Below, in pieces: positions 1 to 6,990 of a stretch of 15,150 nt of DNA. Numbering within the stretch: position 1 is the first letter of the stretch; each line of letters opens with the position of its first letter. Under the pieces are notes generated by a model. That model was not told where the DNA came from and did not search any database. It saw nothing but the letters and a program-made list of their open reading frames with translations. This DNA comes from Micromonosporaceae bacterium (GTDB lineage: Bacteria > Actinomycetota > Actinomycetes > Mycobacteriales > Micromonosporaceae), in NCBI GenBank assembly GCA_019689695.1, contig JADGHA010000049.1:1-15150 (forward strand), in the 5' to 3' direction. The translations under genes were made by a program, and so were the position numbers.

Positions 1-84
1 GTGCTGGCCCGCCCGCCCCGCACCCGCAAGCGCGACATGCTGCGGCACCTGCCGCGGGTGCTGGCCACCGGGGGTGGGCGATGA
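1..84 (+). CDS. hpnC: HpnC C-terminal end (partial, hydroxysqualene synthase)
   Basis: This is the last 27 codons of a gene entering from the left edge, read from base 1 to a TGA at 82-84. The tail is basic and ends in ATGGGR, with no recognisable motif of its own. Its identity comes from context: the TGA overlaps the ATG of hpnD (ATGA at 81-84), and in actinobacterial hopanoid operons the gene before hpnD is hpnC. HpnC converts presqualene diphosphate to hydroxysqualene. The assignment is inference from gene order, since the catalytic aspartate-rich motifs lie outside the window. Confidence 0.7.
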   Translation: MLARPPRTRKRDMLRHLPRVLATGGGR

Positions 85-938
85 CCACGACCCAGGACGC
101 CTACCGGGAGTGCGAGGCCATCACCAAGGCGCAGGCCCGCAACTTCTACTACGGCATCCGGCTGCTGCCCGCGGCCAAGCGGTCGGTGCTCTGCGCGGTG
201 TACGCGCTGGCCCGGCGCATCGACGACATCGGCGACGGCGACCTGCCCACCGGGCAGAAGGTGACCGCGCTCGCGCAGCTACGCCAGGCGTTGGGCGACA
301 TGGCGCGCAGCGACGACCCGGTGCTGCTCGCGGTGGCGGACGCCGCGCGCCGCTTTCCCATCCCGCTGGGGGCGTTCGCCGAGATCGTCGACGGCGTGGA
401 GATGGACGTGACCGGCCGCACCTACGCCACCTTCGATGAGCTCGTGGTGTACTGCCGGTGCGTGGCCGGTTCGGTCGGACGGCTCTGCCTGGGGGTCTTC
501 GGCAGCAAGCCGGACCCGCAGGCGTCGGCGTACGCGGACGCGCTCGGCATCGCCCTGCAGCAGACCAACATCCTGCGCGACATCCGGGAGGACCTCGGCA
601 ACGGCCGGGTCTACCTGCCGCAGTCCGATCTGGACTCCTTCGGGGTGGAGCTGAAGCTGGACGAGCGCGGCGCCCTGGTGGACAAGGACGGCGAGCTGGC
701 CGCGTTGATTTCCTTCAGCGCCGAACGGGCCCGCCGGTGGTACGCCGACGGGCTGCGCCTGATGCCGTTGCTGGACCGGCGCAGCGCCGCCTGCTGCGGC
801 GCGATGGCCGGGATCTACTCGCGGCTGCTGGCCCGGATCGCGGCCGACCCGACCACGGTGTACGACAAGCGGATGTCACTGTCCGGCCGGGAGAAGGCCT
901 CGGTGGCGCTCCGCGCGCTGATGGGACTGCACGGATGA
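81..938 (+). CDS. hpnD: HpnD, presqualene diphosphate synthase
   Basis: A 285-aa trans-isoprenyl diphosphate synthase of the squalene/phytoene synthase type. HpnD condenses two farnesyl diphosphates to presqualene diphosphate, the first step of the HpnC/D/E route to squalene. Both Mg-diphosphate-binding aspartate motifs are visible: DDIGD at residues 48-52 and DIRED at 167-171, the latter within QQTNILRDIREDLGNGRVYLP, which is diagnostic of the family. Length is normal. The ATG at 81 overlaps the upstream stop and is preceded by a G-rich ribosome-binding site at 71-78. The downstream gene hpnE starts inside its stop codon, indicating translational coupling. A phytoene synthase could share these motifs, but the shc/hpnG/hpnH context favours HpnD. 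Confidence 0.93.
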   Translation: MTTTQDAYRECEAITKAQARNFYYGIRLLPAAKRSVLCAVYALARRIDDIGDGDLPTGQKVTALAQLRQALGDMARSDDPVLLAVADAARRFPIPLGAFAEIVDGVEMDVTGRTYATFDELVVYCRCVAGSVGRLCLGVFGSKPDPQASAYADALGIALQQTNILRDIREDLGNGRVYLPQSDLDSFGVELKLDERGALVDKDGELAALISFSAERARRWYADGLRLMPLLDRRSAACCGAMAGIYSRLLARIAADPTTVYDKRMSLSGREKASVALRALMGLHG

Positions 939-2320
939 GCCCGCGGGTGGCCGTCGTCGGGGGCGGGCTGGCCGGGATAGCGGCGGCGCTGCGGTGCGCG
1001 GACGCCGGCTGCGAGGTCACCCTGTTCGAGGCGCGCCCGAAGCTGGGTGGGCTGACCCACTCGTTCCAGCGTGGCGAGTTGTCCGTGGACAACGGGCAGC
1101 ACGTCTTCCTGCGCTGCTGCACGGCGTACCTGGCCCTGCTCGACCGCCTCGGGGTGGCCGACCAGGTGACGATGCAGCCGCGACTGGACATCCCGGTCCG
1201 CTCCGCGGTCCAGGGCCGCACGGCGCGGCTGCGCCGCAACCGGCTGCCGGCTCCGCTGCACCTGGCCGACTCGATCCTGCGCTACTCGCCGCTCAGCGTC
1301 GCCGAGCGGCTGCGCTTCGGTCGCGCCGCCCTGGCGCTGCGCCGGCTGGACCGCACCGACCCGGCCGCCGACCGGCAGACCTTCGGCGCCTGGCTGGCCG
1401 CGCACGGCCAGAGCCAGCGGGCCGTGGACAACTTGTGGGACCTGGTCGGCATCGCCACCCTCAACGCGCCGGCCCACCAGGCCTCGCTCGCACTGGCCGC
1501 GATGGTCTTCCAGGTGGGCATGCTCACCGACTGCACCGCGGCCGACATCGGCTGGTCGCTGGTGCCGCTGCAGCAGCTGCACGGCGACGCGGCGATGGAG
1601 TGCCTGGCCAAGGCGGGCGCTCAGGTGCTGACCGGCACGAAGATCCGCGCGTTGAGCAGGGTCGGCGATGGCTGGCGGGTGGCCGCCGACGACGGGGGGC
1701 TGGCCCGAAGGACCGGAGGGCGGTCGGCGCAGACGGCGGTGGAGGTCGACCAGGTCGTGCTGGCCGTGCCACCGGCCGCCGCGCAGCGGCTGCTGCCGCC
1801 CGGCGCGGTCGACCTGCCGGAGGGCTGGGCGGCGCGGCTGGGCACCGCGCCGATCGTCAACGCGCACGTGGTCTACGACCGGCGGGTGCTCGACGAGCCC
1901 TTCCTCGCCGGCGTGGACACGCCCGCCCAGTGGGTCTTCGACCGCACCGTCCAGTCCGGACTCACCGAGGGGCAGTACGTCGCGGTGTCACTCTCCGCGG
2001 CGGACGCCATTGTGGACACGCCGGCCGCGCAGATCAGGGATTTGATCGTGCCGGCGCTGGCCCGGCTGCTGCCGGAGGCCGGGCGGGCACGGATCCGCGA
2101 CTTCTTCGTCACCCGCGAGCGGCACGCCACCTTCCGTCCGACGCCGGGCACGGCGAGCCTGCGGCCGCCGACGCGCACCGCACTGCCCGGGCTGTTCCTG
2201 GCCGGAGCGTGGACCGCGACCGGCTGGCCGGCCACCATGGAGGGTGCCGTGCGCAGCGGCGAGGCCGCCGCAGCGGCTGTGCTGGACACCACGGCAAGTC
2301 TGGAAAGGGCTTCCACATGA
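935..2320 (+). CDS. hpnE: HpnE, FAD-dependent hydroxysqualene dehydroxylase
   Basis: A 461-aa flavoprotein of the amine oxidase/phytoene desaturase superfamily. HpnE reduces hydroxysqualene to squalene, completing the three-enzyme alternative to eukaryotic squalene synthase. An N-terminal Rossmann FAD motif VVGGGLAG (residues 7-14) is followed by the E32 ribose-binding position and GG at 38-39 (FEARPKLGG). VDNGQH at 51-56 is typical of the HpnE/desaturase group. The C-terminal FAD-contacting motif is LFLAGAWTATGWPATMEGA. The ATG at 935 sits in an ATGA overlap with hpnD, and its own stop overlaps the next start the same way. A carotenoid desaturase would be the alternative, but no carotenoid gene is nearby. 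Confidence 0.92.
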   Translation: MSPRVAVVGGGLAGIAAALRCADAGCEVTLFEARPKLGGLTHSFQRGELSVDNGQHVFLRCCTAYLALLDRLGVADQVTMQPRLDIPVRSAVQGRTARLRRNRLPAPLHLADSILRYSPLSVAERLRFGRAALALRRLDRTDPAADRQTFGAWLAAHGQSQRAVDNLWDLVGIATLNAPAHQASLALAAMVFQVGMLTDCTAADIGWSLVPLQQLHGDAAMECLAKAGAQVLTGTKIRALSRVGDGWRVAADDGGLARRTGGRSAQTAVEVDQVVLAVPPAAAQRLLPPGAVDLPEGWAARLGTAPIVNAHVVYDRRVLDEPFLAGVDTPAQWVFDRTVQSGLTEGQYVAVSLSAADAIVDTPAAQIRDLIVPALARLLPEAGRARIRDFFVTRERHATFRPTPGTASLRPPTRTALPGLFLAGAWTATGWPATMEGAVRSGEAAAAAVLDTTASLERAST

Positions 2321-3327
2321 CTACGATGCTCACCTCGCTGCACCGCAGCCGCGACGCGGTGGAGCCCGCGCTGCGCAAGGCGGTGGCGCGGCTCGACCCC
2401 ACCACCCGCGCGCACGCCTCCTACCACTTCGGGTGGACCGACGCCGACGGCCGGGCCACCTCGGGCAACAGCGGCAAGGCGGTGCGCCCGGCGCTGGCGC
2501 TGCTGTCCGCCGAGGCCGCCGGCGACCCCGAGGCAGGTATTCCCGGGGCGGTGGCCGTGGAGCTGGTGCACAACTTCTCGCTGCTGCACGACGACCTGAT
2601 GGATGGCGACGTGGAGCGCCGTCACCGGCGTACCGTCTGGACGGTCTGGGGCGCCTCGGCGGCGATCCTGGCCGGCGACGCGCTGCTCGCGCTGGCCCAG
2701 GAGGTGTTGCTGGACTGCCCGTCGCCGCACGCGCCCGCCGCCGGCCGGCTGCTCGCCGGCGCCACCCGGGAGCTGATCCGCGGGCAGGTCGAGGACCTGG
2801 CGTTCGAGAAGCGCAACGACGTGACCGTCGAGCAGTGCCTGAACATGGCGGCCGCCAAGACCGGCTCGCTGCTGTCGGCGAGTGCCGCGATCGGCGCGGT
2901 GCTGGCCGGCGCGGAGGCCGACGTGGTGGACGCGCTCACCATGTACGGCGCGCACATCGGGCTCGCTTTCCAGCTGGTGGACGACCTGCTCGGGATCTGG
3001 GGCGACCCGGAGGTGACCGGCAAGCCGGTCTTCTCCGACCTGCGGTCCCGCAAGAAGTCCCTGCCGGTGACCTACGCGCTGTCCCAGGGTGGCCCGGCCG
3101 CCCGGGAGCTGGCGGCTTGGCTGTCCAACCCGGACGCGGTGAGCGAGGAGGACCTGCGGCGGGCGGCCCAGCTGGTGGAAGACGCGGGCGGCCGGCAGTG
3201 GGCGGCGACCGAGGCCGAGCGCCGGATGCGGCTCGGCGAGTGCGCCTTGACCGCCGTCTCGCTGCCGGAGGGGCCGCGCGCCGAACTGATCGCGTTGGGC
3301 CGGTTCATCGTCAACCGGGAGTTGTAG
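2317..3327 (+). CDS. Polyprenyl diphosphate synthase of the hopanoid operon
   Basis: A 336-aa (E)-prenyl diphosphate synthase that should supply FPP (or GGPP) to HpnD. The first aspartate-rich motif is D92-D93-L-M-D96, the second is QLVDDLLGIWGD with D222/D223, and the conserved KTG is at 181-183. Phe at -5 and Ser at -4 relative to the first motif give a bulky chain-length floor and favour a short product. The motif lacks the two-residue insertion seen in classical bacterial FPP synthases. The usual GKRLRP and RRGxPT(V) boxes read GKAVRPAL (53-60) and RRHRRTVW (101-108), mild departures. The start is an ATGA overlap with hpnE, with ribosome-binding site GGAAAGGG at 2302-2309. Product length cannot be fixed from sequence alone. 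Confidence 0.88.
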   Translation: MTTMLTSLHRSRDAVEPALRKAVARLDPTTRAHASYHFGWTDADGRATSGNSGKAVRPALALLSAEAAGDPEAGIPGAVAVELVHNFSLLHDDLMDGDVERRHRRTVWTVWGASAAILAGDALLALAQEVLLDCPSPHAPAAGRLLAGATRELIRGQVEDLAFEKRNDVTVEQCLNMAAAKTGSLLSASAAIGAVLAGAEADVVDALTMYGAHIGLAFQLVDDLLGIWGDPEVTGKPVFSDLRSRKKSLPVTYALSQGGPAARELAAWLSNPDAVSEEDLRRAAQLVEDAGGRQWAATEAERRMRLGECALTAVSLPEGPRAELIALGRFIVNREL

Positions 3328-3330
3328 CCG

Positions 3331-5178
3331 ATGACCGTTGACGAGGCGCTCCGCAAGGCCGTCGACCACCTCCGCTCACTTCAGGACGAGCGTGGCTGGT
3401 GGAAAGGCGAGCTGGAGACGAACATCACCATGGACGCCGAGGACCTGCTGTTGCGGGAGTTCCTCGGCATCCGCCGGGCGGACGAGACCGAGGAGGCGGC
3501 CCGCTGGATCCGCTCGCAGCAGCGGGCGGACGGCACCTGGGCCACCTTCTACGGTGGGCCACCGGAGCTGTCCACCACTGTGGAGGGCTGGGTCGCGCTC
3601 CGGCTGGCCGGTGACCCCGCCGACGCCCCGCACATGGCCAAGGCCGCACGGTACATCCTGGACAACGGCGGGGTGGAGAACACCCGGGTGTTCACCCGCA
3701 TCTGGCTCGCCCTGTTCGGCCTGTGGTCCTGGGACGACCTGCCGAACATGCCGCCCGAGCTGATCTACCTCCCGTCCTGGTTCCCGCTGAACGTCTACAA
3801 CTGGGCCTGCTGGGCGCGGCAGACCGTGGTCCCGCTGACCATCGTGGCCACGCTCAAGCCGGTCCGCCCGCTGCCGATCGGCATCGACGAGATCCGCACC
3901 GACAGGCGGCCCAAGCGCAAGCGCAACTTCTTCGACTACACCGACAAGGTTCTGCACCTGTATGCCCGCCGGCCGCTGAAGAGGCTGCGCCGGCGTGCGA
4001 TGCGGCTGGCGGCCGAGTGGATCCTCGCCCGGCAGGAGGCCGACGGCTGCTGGGGCGGCATCCAGCCGCCGTGGGTCTACTCCCTGATCGCCCTGCACCT
4101 GCTCGGCTACTCCCTCCAGCACCCGGCGGTACGGGCCGGGCTGGAAGGGCTGGACGGCTTCATCATCCGGGAGAAGACCGAGGACGGCTGGGTGCGCCGG
4201 CTGGAGGCGTGCCAGTCGCCGGTGTGGGACACCGGCCTGGCGCTCACCGCGCTGCTGGACGCCGGCACGCCCGCCGACGACGAGGCGGTGCTGCGCGCCG
4301 CCGAATGGCTGCTCGGCGAGGAGATCCGGGTGAAGGGCGACTGGGCGGTACGCCGGCCGCAGCTGCCGCCGGGCGGCTGGGCGTTCGAGTTCGCCAACGA
4401 CATCTACCCGGATACCGACGACTCGGCCGAGGTCATCATGGCCCTGCGGCGCACCGCGTACCCGGACCGGGAACGGCTGCGCGCCACGCTGGACCGGGCG
4501 ATCACCTGGACCACCGGCATGCAGTCGCGCGACGGTGGCTGGGGCGCGTTCGACGCGGACAACACCCACACCCTCGCCACCAAGCTGCCGTTCTGTGACT
4601 TCGGCGAGGTGATCGACCCACCGTCGGCGGACGTCACCGCGCACGTGGTGGAGATGCTGGCGCACGAGGGCCGGGCCGGCGAGGAACCCGCCCGGCGCGG
4701 CGTGGCCTGGCTGTTGAAGGCGCAGGAGCCGGACGGCTCGTGGTTCGGGCGGTGGGGCGCCAACTACATCTACGGCACCGGTGCGGTGGTGCCCGCGCTG
4801 GTCGCCGCCGGCATGCCGACGGATGCCGAGCCGATCCGCCGGGCCGTGCGCTGGCTGGTGGAGCACCAGAACGCCGACGGCGGCTGGGGCGAGGATCTGC
4901 GCTCCTACGTGGACAGGTCGTGGGCCGGCCGGGGCACCTCGACCGCCTCGCAGACCGCGTGGGCACTGCTCGCCCTGCTCGCCGCGGGCGAGGAGCGCTC
5001 ACCGGCGGTGCAGCGCGGCGTGCAGTGGCTGGTCGACACCCAGCGGCCGGACGGCACCTGGGACGAGCCGCAGTTCACCGGGACCGGGTTCCCCGGCGAC
5101 TTCTACATCAACTACCACCTGTACCGGCTGGTCTTCCCCATCACGGCGCTCGGTAGGTACGTGAGGGCGACTTCGTGA
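3331..5178 (+). CDS. shc: Squalene-hopene cyclase
   Basis: A 615-aa class II triterpene cyclase that folds squalene into hopene/hopanol at the membrane. The catalytic acid motif DXDD is D361-T-D-D364, following the GGWAFEFANDIYP segment. QW-type repeats recur along the protein: QQRADGTW (63-70), ARQEADGCWGG (from 233), MQSRDGGWG (from 397), AQEPDGSWFGRWG (from 464), HQNADGGWG (512-520) and TQRPDGTW (570-577). The C-terminal FTGTGFPGDFYINYHLYR keeps the tyrosine-rich active-site region. Length is normal for bacterial SHC. The ATG lies three bases after the previous stop, with GGGAG at 3317-3321 as ribosome-binding site. Its stop overlaps the GTG of hpnG. Confidence 0.97.
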   Translation: MTVDEALRKAVDHLRSLQDERGWWKGELETNITMDAEDLLLREFLGIRRADETEEAARWIRSQQRADGTWATFYGGPPELSTTVEGWVALRLAGDPADAPHMAKAARYILDNGGVENTRVFTRIWLALFGLWSWDDLPNMPPELIYLPSWFPLNVYNWACWARQTVVPLTIVATLKPVRPLPIGIDEIRTDRRPKRKRNFFDYTDKVLHLYARRPLKRLRRRAMRLAAEWILARQEADGCWGGIQPPWVYSLIALHLLGYSLQHPAVRAGLEGLDGFIIREKTEDGWVRRLEACQSPVWDTGLALTALLDAGTPADDEAVLRAAEWLLGEEIRVKGDWAVRRPQLPPGGWAFEFANDIYPDTDDSAEVIMALRRTAYPDRERLRATLDRAITWTTGMQSRDGGWGAFDADNTHTLATKLPFCDFGEVIDPPSADVTAHVVEMLAHEGRAGEEPARRGVAWLLKAQEPDGSWFGRWGANYIYGTGAVVPALVAAGMPTDAEPIRRAVRWLVEHQNADGGWGEDLRSYVDRSWAGRGTSTASQTAWALLALLAAGEERSPAVQRGVQWLVDTQRPDGTWDEPQFTGTGFPGDFYINYHLYRLVFPITALGRYVRATS

Positions 5179-5969
5179 CTGCTGTCGTCTGCACCCCGCT
5201 GCTGGTCGAGCAGGTGGCGCTGGGCCGCCTGCCGGCGGCGCGCGTGCTGCGCACCGGAATGGGCCCGCGGCCCGCCCTGCCCGCCGGTCCGGCCATCGTC
5301 GCCGGGGTGGCGGGCGGCCTGGCGGCGCACGTGCGCCCGGGCGACGTGGTGGTCGCGAGCGAAGTGCGCGGATCAACGGCCGCGGTGCCCATCCCGTCCG
5401 CGCCGCTGCTGGCTGGAGCGCTGCGCCGGCTCGGGCTGCGGGTGCACGTCGGGCCGGTCGTCTCCCGGCCCAAGCCGGTCGACGGCGCCGCCCGCACGCA
5501 CCTCGCCGCCACCGGCGCCCTCGCCGTGGACATGGAGTCGGCCTACCTCGCGCCGGCGGATGGCGCGTTCGCCGTCGTCCGAACCATCGTGGACACTCCA
5601 GACCATCCACTGTGGCGGCCGGGCACGGTGTGGCGGGGCGTGCGGGCGCTCCGGGCGCTGCGCCGGGCCGCACCGGCCGTCGCGCAATGGGCCGCCGCGG
5701 CGCACGAGCGGGAGGTGCTGCTGGCCGGGTCCGAGGACGCCGACCTCGTCCTCGTATTCGGCCCGGCGCGAAGCCCATCCGGACGCGAGGGCGCCCCGAC
5801 TCACGCCGTGACCGGCCCCGGTGACCTCGACCTTCGCTGGCTGGCCGGCGCCCGCCGGATCGCCATTGACACGCACCCTGCCACACCCCGGCACCTGGTG
5901 GACGACCTGGTGCACACCCTGACCGGCCTGGGACCAATCCGACTAACAACGCCACGGGAGGTGACCTGA
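5175..5969 (+). CDS. hpnG: HpnG-type adenosylhopane phosphorylase with IspH-like C-terminal tail
   Basis: A 264-aa protein. Residues 1-180 resemble the nucleoside phosphorylase/nucleosidase family: MTAVVCTPLLVE at the start, GDVVVASEV (56-64), the VDMESAY substrate-binding box (118-124) with its glutamate at 121, and VRTIVD (135-140) with the catalytic-type Asp140. HpnG removes adenine from adenosylhopane to give a phosphoribosyl-hopane. Residues about 188-258 do not belong to that fold. They resemble the C-terminal third of IspH (DLVLVFG, DLRWLAGARRIAID, then TPRHLVDDLV), but the SxN and GAS active-site motifs of IspH are replaced by RSPSG and THPA. This tail may explain annotations of such genes as HMBPP reductase. 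The GTG start overlaps the shc stop (GTGA). The tail's function is unknown. Confidence 0.87.
   Translation: MTAVVCTPLLVEQVALGRLPAARVLRTGMGPRPALPAGPAIVAGVAGGLAAHVRPGDVVVASEVRGSTAAVPIPSAPLLAGALRRLGLRVHVGPVVSRPKPVDGAARTHLAATGALAVDMESAYLAPADGAFAVVRTIVDTPDHPLWRPGTVWRGVRALRALRRAAPAVAQWAAAAHEREVLLAGSEDADLVLVFGPARSPSGREGAPTHAVTGPGDLDLRWLAGARRIAIDTHPATPRHLVDDLVHTLTGLGPIRLTTPREVT
5956..5964 (+). promoter_or_regulatory. Strong Shine-Dalgarno of hpnH
   Basis: GGGAGGTGA lies inside the last codons of hpnG, 7 nt before GTG 5972 and 13 nt before ATG 5978. It is the strongest ribosome-binding site in the operon. The spacing decides for the GTG start. Confidence 0.7.
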
Positions 5970-5971
5970 CG

Positions 5972-6976
5972 GTGGCCATGCCCATACGTCAGTCCATACG
6001 TCTAGGCGGCTACCTGCTCAAGCAGAAGCTGCTGCGCCGGGACAAGTTCCCACTGCTGGTCGAGCTGGAACCACTGTTCGCGTGCAACCTCAAGTGCGTC
6101 GGGTGCGGGAAGATCCAGCAGCCGCACACCCTGCTGAAGCAGCGCATGCCGGTGGAGCAGGCGGTCGGCGCGGTCGAGGAGAGCGGGGCGCCGATGGTCT
6201 CCATCGCCGGCGGCGAGCCGCTGATGCACCCGCAGATCGACGAGATCGTCCGGCAGCTGCTGGCCCGCAAGAAGATCGTCTTCCTGTGCACCAACGCGCT
6301 GCTGCTCCCCAAGCACCTGCACAAGTTCAAGCCGCACCGCAACTTCGCCTGGATGGTGCACATCGACGGCCTGGAGGATCGGCACGACGCCTCGGTATCG
6401 CACCCGGGCGGATTCAAGGCCGCGGTCGAGGCCATCAAGATGGCCAAGGCAGCCGGGTTCCGGGTGATGACGAACAGCACCTTCTTCAACCAGGACACGC
6501 CGCAGGACGTCATCGGGGTGCTCGACTACCTCAACGACGAGCTGGGTGTGGACAACATGCAGCTGTCCCCGGGGTACGCCTACGAGAAGGCGCCCGACCA
6601 GGAACACTGGCTGCAGGTGGAGCAGACCCGGGAGCTGTTCCGCAAGGCGTTCGCCGACGGCCGGCGCAAGAAGTGGCGGCTGAACCACTCGCCGCTGTTC
6701 CTGGATTTCCTGGAGGGCAAGCGGGACTTCGCGTGCACGCCGTGGGGCATCCCGTCGTACTCGCTGCTGGGCTGGCAGCGGCCGTGCTACCTGCTCGCCG
6801 ACGGTTACGCCAAGACGTACTCCGAGCTGATCGAGACGACGGACTGGGACAAGTTCGGCCGCGGCAAGGACGAGCGCTGCGCCAACTGCATGGCGCACTG
6901 CGGCTACGAGCCGACTGCCGTTCTGGCCACTCTCGGTTCGCTGAAGGAGTCGTTGCGGGCGATCGCGGGGAGCTAG
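5972..6976 (+). CDS. hpnH: HpnH, radical SAM adenosylhopane synthase
   Basis: A 334-aa B12-independent radical SAM enzyme that adds the 5'-deoxyadenosyl unit to diploptene, giving adenosylhopane, the C35 hopanoid precursor. The [4Fe-4S] motif is C38-NLK-C42-VG-C45, embedded in FPLLVELEPLFACNLKCVGC, which is characteristic of HpnH. The SAM-binding SIAGGEPLMHP follows near residues 77-87. A C-terminal cysteine cluster, CANCMAHCGYEP, is present. The GTG at 5972 is chosen because GGGAGGTGA at 5956-5964 sits 7 nt upstream and the resulting MAMPIRQS start matches HpnH proteins; the ATG at 5978 is the alternative. It follows hpnG by two bases. Confidence 0.96.
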   Translation: MAMPIRQSIRLGGYLLKQKLLRRDKFPLLVELEPLFACNLKCVGCGKIQQPHTLLKQRMPVEQAVGAVEESGAPMVSIAGGEPLMHPQIDEIVRQLLARKKIVFLCTNALLLPKHLHKFKPHRNFAWMVHIDGLEDRHDASVSHPGGFKAAVEAIKMAKAAGFRVMTNSTFFNQDTPQDVIGVLDYLNDELGVDNMQLSPGYAYEKAPDQEHWLQVEQTRELFRKAFADGRRKKWRLNHSPLFLDFLEGKRDFACTPWGIPSYSLLGWQRPCYLLADGYAKTYSELIETTDWDKFGRGKDERCANCMAHCGYEPTAVLATLGSLKESLRAIAGS

Positions 6977-6990
6977 CATGTCCATGCTAG
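6973..6990. repeat. 18-bp palindrome over the hpnH stop / dxs start
   Basis: CTAGCATG-TC-CATGCTAG is a perfect 8-bp inverted repeat around a 2-nt centre. It contains the TAG stop of hpnH (6974-6976) and both possible ATG starts of dxs (6978 and 6984). In RNA it can form a 7-bp stem with a GTCC tetraloop that would enclose the start codons. It is AT-richer than its surroundings and carries CTAG twice. It could tune dxs initiation, bind a dimeric protein, or mark an old rearrangement; the sequence does not decide. Confidence 0.6.

Noticed and set aside
458..2320. Extension of hpnE upstream in the same frame to about 620 residues
   Set aside because: The upstream part overlaps hpnD in another frame and looks like shadow sequence. 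The ATG at 935 in an ATGA overlap and the FAD motif right after it fix the start.
5175..5969. hpnG as a functional HMBPP reductase (IspH)
   Set aside because: It has no three-cysteine cluster and the IspH SxN motif is missing. The N-terminal two thirds are phosphorylase-like.
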